A stretch of 10,309 nt of DNA from JBGSZX01 sp964640545 (GTDB lineage: Bacteria; Bdellovibrionota; UBA2428). The stretch is from the NCBI GenBank assembly GCA_964640545.1, contig CAZXHL010000092.1, forward strand, positions 1 to 10,309, in the 5' to 3' direction. This document shows, in pieces, positions 7,268-10,309 of this stretch. The notes beneath the pieces were generated by a model. It saw only the letters and a list, made by a program, of their open reading frames with translations, was not told the DNA's origin and did no database searches. Within the stretch, counting starts at the first letter, position 1. The number at the start of each line of letters is the position of its first letter. Made by a program: the position numbers and the translations under genes.

Positions 7268-7857
7268 CACTTCTTGCTCTATGCCTGGCATCTTCGCCAG
7301 CATGGAGCTCAAATTTTGGGCTTAACTTTTCTGCAGGAATTCCGCTGCTGACGACTGATCTCGGCAGCGGGTACACACCCGGCTTAGGTGCGAAAACTTT
7401 TACGGAAATTGAGGTCACCAGAAACTTAGGCGACCTTCCCTTGACCTGGGGTGTTTATTTCCAAGGTTTTTTCATAAGTGACTTCGGTCAACTTCCTTAT
7501 AGTTCGAGCGGCATTTCAATTAGTTACTTCCCGTTCGGACTATCGCTCGATTCGGTCAATCAATCATTGAAGTCTGGCGCGCAAACTCAGAAAAGGCGTA
7601 TAGCTGCTTTTTTCAACGCCAAGCTGGGGCTAGCCTCACTCAACCTCAGGGAGAAAACTGGCGCACAAACAAACATAGGAGCTTCTGGCCTGTCTTATTC
7701 GGTTGCGGCTGGTGTGGAGTTTCCAATATCTAACTCCTTAGCGATCGGGCCTCAGATGCAGTTTCTGACCACGATTCTACTAAAAGATTACAGCGATAAT
7801 GCCATCAGCTTGAGTGGTTACAACTTTGGAGCCCAGTTTCGCTATCTGCTAGATTGA
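7246..7857 (+). CDS. Small exported protein, probable outer-membrane beta-barrel
   Basis: The 203-residue product starts with a classical Sec signal peptide: MDTKKR, hydrophobic core, likely signal peptidase I cleavage after AWS (residues 19-21). The ATG at 7246 is the only in-frame start, because a TAA at 7231-7233 lies just upstream. The mature part is rich in Gly, Ser, Phe and Tyr. It shows alternating short amphipathic stretches, for example FGLNFSAGIPL, TWGVYFQGFF, SGISISYFPFGLSL, LSYSVAAGVEFPI and GYNFGAQFRYLLD. This fits an 8- or 10-stranded OmpA-like or OmpW-like outer-membrane barrel with a strand-type, aromatic-containing C-terminus. It contains a single Cys, in the signal peptide. 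The 20-bp gap after the giant haem-motif lipoprotein suggests co-transcription and perhaps a shared surface complex. No family-specific motif is recognised, so the barrel call rests on composition and pattern. Confidence 0.7.
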   Translation: MDTKKRITLLALCLASSPAWSSNFGLNFSAGIPLLTTDLGSGYTPGLGAKTFTEIEVTRNLGDLPLTWGVYFQGFFISDFGQLPYSSSGISISYFPFGLSLDSVNQSLKSGAQTQKRRIAAFFNAKLGLASLNLREKTGAQTNIGASGLSYSVAAGVEFPISNSLAIGPQMQFLTTILLKDYSDNAISLSGYNFGAQFRYLLD

Positions 7858-7888
7858 TGAATTAGATTTATGAATTAGATTGATGAAT
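7850..7888. repeat. Three tandem copies of a 13-bp unit across both convergent stop codons
   Basis: TAGATTGATGAAT (7850-7862), TAGATTTATGAAT (7863-7875) and TAGATTGATGAAT (7876-7888) follow each other without spacing; the middle copy differs at one base. The plus-strand stop (TGA 7855-7857) lies in copy 1. The minus-strand stop (TAA, 7875-7877) lies at the copy 2/3 junction, so copy 3 encodes the last residues of the minus-strand protein. A weak hairpin, TAGATT (7876-7881) with AATCTA (7886-7891), overlaps copy 3. No intrinsic terminator is seen here. Confidence 0.9.
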
Positions 7889-9362
7889 CTATTGCGCGTG
7901 AGCGAATCGTTGAGCTTGGAATGTCAGAAGTATCGACTCTCTGAACTTTACTAAGATCAAGTTGAGCAAAGTTTTGAATCAATTGGCCCGTTTTGAAAGC
8001 ACGAAGCTCCCCCAAACAAGACTTTATACGACGATCTTGAGACCGGTTGAATTTACGCCCTTGCTCCAAAGCTTTTGCCAATAACTGCTGTACTTCTATA
8101 TTACAAACCGTGTCGAAATACATAAAGGCCATACTCAATTTATCTGAATCAATGCGATGAGATCGCATCAGCTTAAACACCGCTTCGTCAAGTCGAGCAC
8201 ACACATCCATAAATGTGAGATCTTTAACAATCACAAAAAATTCCTTGTCGCTCTTTTGAGCCATATAAAAGTGAGTGCCCTCCAGATGCCTGTGAAGAGC
8301 GCGCTGGAAGTCATCCAAGAGATTCCAATGTTCCAACTGAACACTTCCAAAGAACCAAACCTGAGGTTGAGCCTTTCCAATATCATTCAAGCCCCGAGAC
8401 CAGTTGTGAACGCATTTGTTAAAATATTCCTGAGTGACTAAAGATTTTCCTCTATCGACCCATTGGCTTTCCAATTGATTAGTTTTGTCGAAACCCTGTA
8501 AGAAATCATCGATCTTGAGATAGATCTTCGTTTCTAAATCTGAAAGTTTTTCTTCTTGCACCGTCTTGAATGAGAATTTTTTTCCTCCCCTCAAAAACTC
8601 CAGAAAGTCCCCAACATACAACAGGAAATTATGACTCATCTTCTGGCGAGATCTACGACCCAGCCATGCAGCAAAAACAAACAATCCGGAGATGGCGAGC
8701 ATGACCAAAGCCCTCGTCCAAGCTTCCGCCCATAGACCATCAACGGACCTAACGGCAACGACTTCAAGATTGCTATTTGATAGTTTTTTGAATGAGACTA
8801 GATTTCTGGATGAACTCAAAAGCACCAATGGATTACCCGAGCTCAAATCAGATATGCTATCAAGGTTCTCAAACCAAGTCTTTGATTCTTGCTTCAGGCG
8901 TAGTCGCGGTAGCAAACTAACCGCTAGATCTAGATCCGGGTCATTGTCCGACTTTTGGGAGATCAATTCGTTCTTTCCGTTAAAAACAAACAAATTTACA
9001 TTGGTATATTTAGCTAGAGTTGCCTCGAAAGGCTTAGCGCTCTCAACTTCCACCTTGATCATTTGGGTTGGTCTGGCATCAAAAGTGACCCAAAGAAAAG
9101 CCTCTCCTTTAGGGATAGGACTAAAGTTCATCTTGCCCAGATCTTCATCTCCTATATTTTCAAACTGAGACAACTGTGTTCTCACATCACGCACATCGCG
9201 GGAAACTGAGTCCTGCAAACTAGAGCTCACATTCAATAGCTCACTCTCTGCATTCTCGAGATCAGCATGGAGTTCTACACTTGCATAAGACAGAACCAAA
9301 AGGGCACAAAGCCCCAGCAAGATTGTTGATCCATTTAAATTTCTAGAAGTCCATTTCTTCAC
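7875..9362 (-). CDS. Two-helix inner-membrane protein with periplasmic sensor region and degenerate GGDEF-like domain
   Basis: The 495-residue product starts at GTG (9360-9362); a stop three codons upstream rules out a longer form. MKKWTSRN is followed by a membrane helix (about 12-29). A periplasmic region of about 185 residues follows, opening with a probable helix and then mixed alpha/beta, like a dCache-type or other extracytoplasmic sensor. The second helix is about 217-236, with RRSRQK after it marking the cytoplasmic side. Residues 300-465 follow the GGDEF order: VWFFGSVQLEHWN as first strand and helix start, HFYMAQ then SDKEF at 371-375 where GG(D/E)EF belongs, FFVIVKD, a helix, LSMAFMYFD, then LLAKALEQGRKFNRSQ, resembling the ADxALYxAKxxGRN tail. 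With SDKEF in place of GGDEF, diguanylate cyclase activity is unlikely. A GTP- or c-di-GMP-sensing or protein-binding role is possible. A separately folded domain of other origin is the alternative. Converges with the 7246 gene. Confidence 0.72.
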   Translation of the reverse strand: MKKWTSRNLNGSTILLGLCALLVLSYASVELHADLENAESELLNVSSSLQDSVSRDVRDVRTQLSQFENIGDEDLGKMNFSPIPKGEAFLWVTFDARPTQMIKVEVESAKPFEATLAKYTNVNLFVFNGKNELISQKSDNDPDLDLAVSLLPRLRLKQESKTWFENLDSISDLSSGNPLVLLSSSRNLVSFKKLSNSNLEVVAVRSVDGLWAEAWTRALVMLAISGLFVFAAWLGRRSRQKMSHNFLLYVGDFLEFLRGGKKFSFKTVQEEKLSDLETKIYLKIDDFLQGFDKTNQLESQWVDRGKSLVTQEYFNKCVHNWSRGLNDIGKAQPQVWFFGSVQLEHWNLLDDFQRALHRHLEGTHFYMAQKSDKEFFVIVKDLTFMDVCARLDEAVFKLMRSHRIDSDKLSMAFMYFDTVCNIEVQQLLAKALEQGRKFNRSQDRRIKSCLGELRAFKTGQLIQNFAQLDLSKVQRVDTSDIPSSTIRSRAIDSSI

Positions 9363-9373
9363 AATTAGCTAAC

Positions 9374-9405
9374 CCTCTTCCCAATGCGTCACTAGGCATT
9401 AGAGG
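9374..9405 (-). promoter_or_regulatory. Bulged hairpin that encloses the ribosome binding site of the 9362 (-) gene
   Basis: Read on the minus strand, CCTCT (9405-9401) pairs with AGAGG (9378-9374). AATGC (9400-9396) pairs with GCATT (9387-9383) around loop CTAGTGAC. GGGA (9382-9379) bulges on the 3' side. The best Shine-Dalgarno, GGGAAGAGGG (9382-9373), includes the paired AGAGG and lies about 10 bases before the GTG start. The layout (outer stem with the SD, 3' bulge, 5-bp inner stem, 7-8 base loop) matches the hairpin at 604-637. Confidence 0.42.
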
Positions 9406-9410
9406 CTTCT

Positions 9411-9455
9411 ATTCTAACAAAGCAATGCTGATAGGTTCTGCCAATAAAATGACAA
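9411..9455 (-). promoter_or_regulatory. Promoter candidates for the 9362 (-) gene
   Basis: On the minus strand, TGTTAGAAT (9419-9411) is an extended -10 box with 5 of 6 consensus bases in TAGAAT. Transcription would start near 9404, at the foot of the hairpin at 9374-9405. An alternative pair is TTGTCA (9455-9450) and TATCAG (9433-9428) with a 16-bp spacer, which would include the whole hairpin in the leader. Either would let this gene be transcribed apart from the PEGA/TPR gene upstream. Confidence 0.38.
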
Positions 9456-9460
9456 ATGGA

Positions 9461-10309
9461 TTAGGGATCTCTAAGCTTAACTTTAAGTGGGTCTGGACTA
9501 GAGGTCGCAAAAGCGGGCTCTCGCTGCAACAGACGCTCATCCTCGGCAATGTTCTTAGGAAGCGGTCTGCCGGCTTTCTGATAGGCTTCGACGAGATATT
9601 CTCGAGTGCGAGGCTGCTGTGGGTCCAGCTCTAAGGCTCGCTCCCAATGCCTTATGGATTCTTCTACCCTGCCCTCTTTGTGAGCAATGGTCCCTTTCAA
9701 GCTATGAGCTTGAGGTTGATATTCATCCATCTCTAATAATCTAGTTACCAATTGTTTGGCTCCATCGAAATCACTTCGACTCACTCGATCTTGTGCCCTT
9801 GCGAGAAGTGCTGCCTTAATCTCAGTACGTTTTTCATCTTGCGGATAAAAGGCTCTTTTGGCAAAGCGCTCTGAAAACACGGTGTCTTTGTAGACATCCA
9901 ATGTTCTATTTAATGTCTCAAGTTTGGCCTGAGTGTTTATCTGACCTTCGCGAATTTGTAGATTTAGAGACTTTTCCATCAAGGCAAACTTTTCTTGTTC
10001 TTGCTGAATGCGAATCTTCTCTAGCTCCTCTTGCTCACGCTTAATTCGGGCTAACATCTTCTCAGTAAAGTCTTCAACTTCCTTTACCGATGCCGGACCA
10101 CGATCCGTACTTTCTACGGGTTCAAGGACTAAGTGAATCTTAGAAGTTGAGCCTGGATCTTTGGAAACATAGTGACGCTGGGTTTTAAATCCTTCTTTAG
10201 AAGCGACCAAAACAAAACCATCACCGAAATTTGATTCATGACTAAACTCAAAAGGAGTTTGGCCAATGTTTTGTGTCGTTTGCGGTTCAACATTTTCAAC
10301 AGTGAGAAC
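9461..10309 (-). CDS. PEGA-like, coiled-coil and TPR protein, N-terminus outside window
   Basis: The minus frame is open from the right edge to TAA at 9461-9463, giving 282 residues. A possible TTG at 10208-10210 is not the start, because in-frame coding continues upstream to the edge without a stop. Residues 1-64 of the visible part look like a PEGA domain: VLTVENVEP, then IGQTPFEF, GFVLVASKEGFKTQ and IHLVLEP, the pattern of a small beta domain with a G-x-TP turn. Residues about 77-145 are highly charged, Gln/Glu/Lys-rich and predicted coiled coil. Residues about 165-232 contain two TPR-like helix pairs, the second ending ALELDP. A short Pro-rich tail follows. PEGA and TPR proteins usually act in envelope-associated assemblies. 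The missing N-terminus may hold a signal, a membrane anchor, more PEGA repeats or a kinase. It lies 98 bp upstream of the GGDEF-like membrane protein on the same strand, so a joint role is possible. The specific function is not recognised. Confidence 0.75.
   Translation of the reverse strand, partial: VLTVENVEPQTTQNIGQTPFEFSHESNFGDGFVLVASKEGFKTQRHYVSKDPGSTSKIHLVLEPVESTDRGPASVKEVEDFTEKMLARIKREQEELEKIRIQQEQEKFALMEKSLNLQIREGQINTQAKLETLNRTLDVYKDTVFSERFAKRAFYPQDEKRTEIKAALLARAQDRVSRSDFDGAKQLVTRLLEMDEYQPQAHSLKGTIAHKEGRVEESIRHWERALELDPQQPRTREYLVEAYQKAGRPLPKNIAEDERLLQREPAFATSSPDPLKVKLRDP

Noticed and set aside
7876..7891. Bidirectional terminator hairpin between the convergent genes
   Set aside because: The 6-bp stem TAGATT/AATCTA has a single G-C pair and no T-run follows in either direction; it is best explained by the 13-bp tandem repeat.
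8692..9168. A 158-codon plus-strand open frame inside the minus-strand membrane-protein gene
   Set aside because: It lies wholly antisense to a gene with clear membrane helices and a plausible domain order, has low-complexity basic/Ser-rich composition, and has no signal peptide, motif or good ribosome site.
10208..10210. TTG as the start of the PEGA/TPR gene
   Set aside because: The same frame continues without a stop to the window edge, and the upstream residues (VENVEP, IGQTPFEF) fit the PEGA-like domain, so the gene is truncated by the window.

Overview
The window looks chromosomal and Gram-negative. It carries two very large signal-peptidase-II lipoproteins, a small Sec-exported protein with a beta-barrel look, a two-helix inner-membrane protein with a degenerate GGDEF-like output domain, and a PEGA/TPR protein. 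This mix, with moderate G+C and many serine/asparagine-rich surface proteins, fits the Bdellovibrionota and other former deltaproteobacterial lineages. That placement is an impression from gene content; no marker gene fixes it.

Layout. 2-496 (+): the 3' end of an RlmM/FtsJ-type rRNA 2'-O-methyltransferase, cut by the left edge. 643-3432 and 3575-7225 (+): tandem paralogous lipoproteins of 929 and 1216 residues. 7246-7857 (+): a 203-residue exported protein, 20 bp after the second lipoprotein and probably co-transcribed with it. 7875-9362 (-): a 495-residue membrane protein convergent with the previous gene. 9461-10309 (-): a PEGA-coiled-coil-TPR protein, cut by the right edge. No gene-free stretch reaches 300 bp. 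The gaps are 497-642, 3433-3574, 7226-7245, 7858-7874 and 9363-9460. I see no tRNA, rRNA, CRISPR, IS element or phage integration signal.

The lipoprotein pair is the most interesting part. All ten non-lipid cysteines of the shorter protein have a counterpart, in order, in the longer one. Both have WPTFE and CPKE landmarks and a related C-terminal domain. They differ in the middle. The longer one has an extra Ig/cadherin-like stretch and a canonical CxxCH haem-c motif where the shorter one has CHx4C. The shorter one instead carries a roughly 90-residue module resembling one found in phage and virion structural proteins. The two leaders share a gapped 15-bp element, ACCC-N3-CTTAATCT. The lipoproteins plus the small exported protein may form an outer-membrane surface assembly, possibly redox-active; this is inference.

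Two unrelated genes (643 + and 9362 -) have their Shine-Dalgarno in the 3' arm of a bulged hairpin. A perfect-period 13-bp tandem repeat lies across both stop codons of the convergent pair at 7850-7888.
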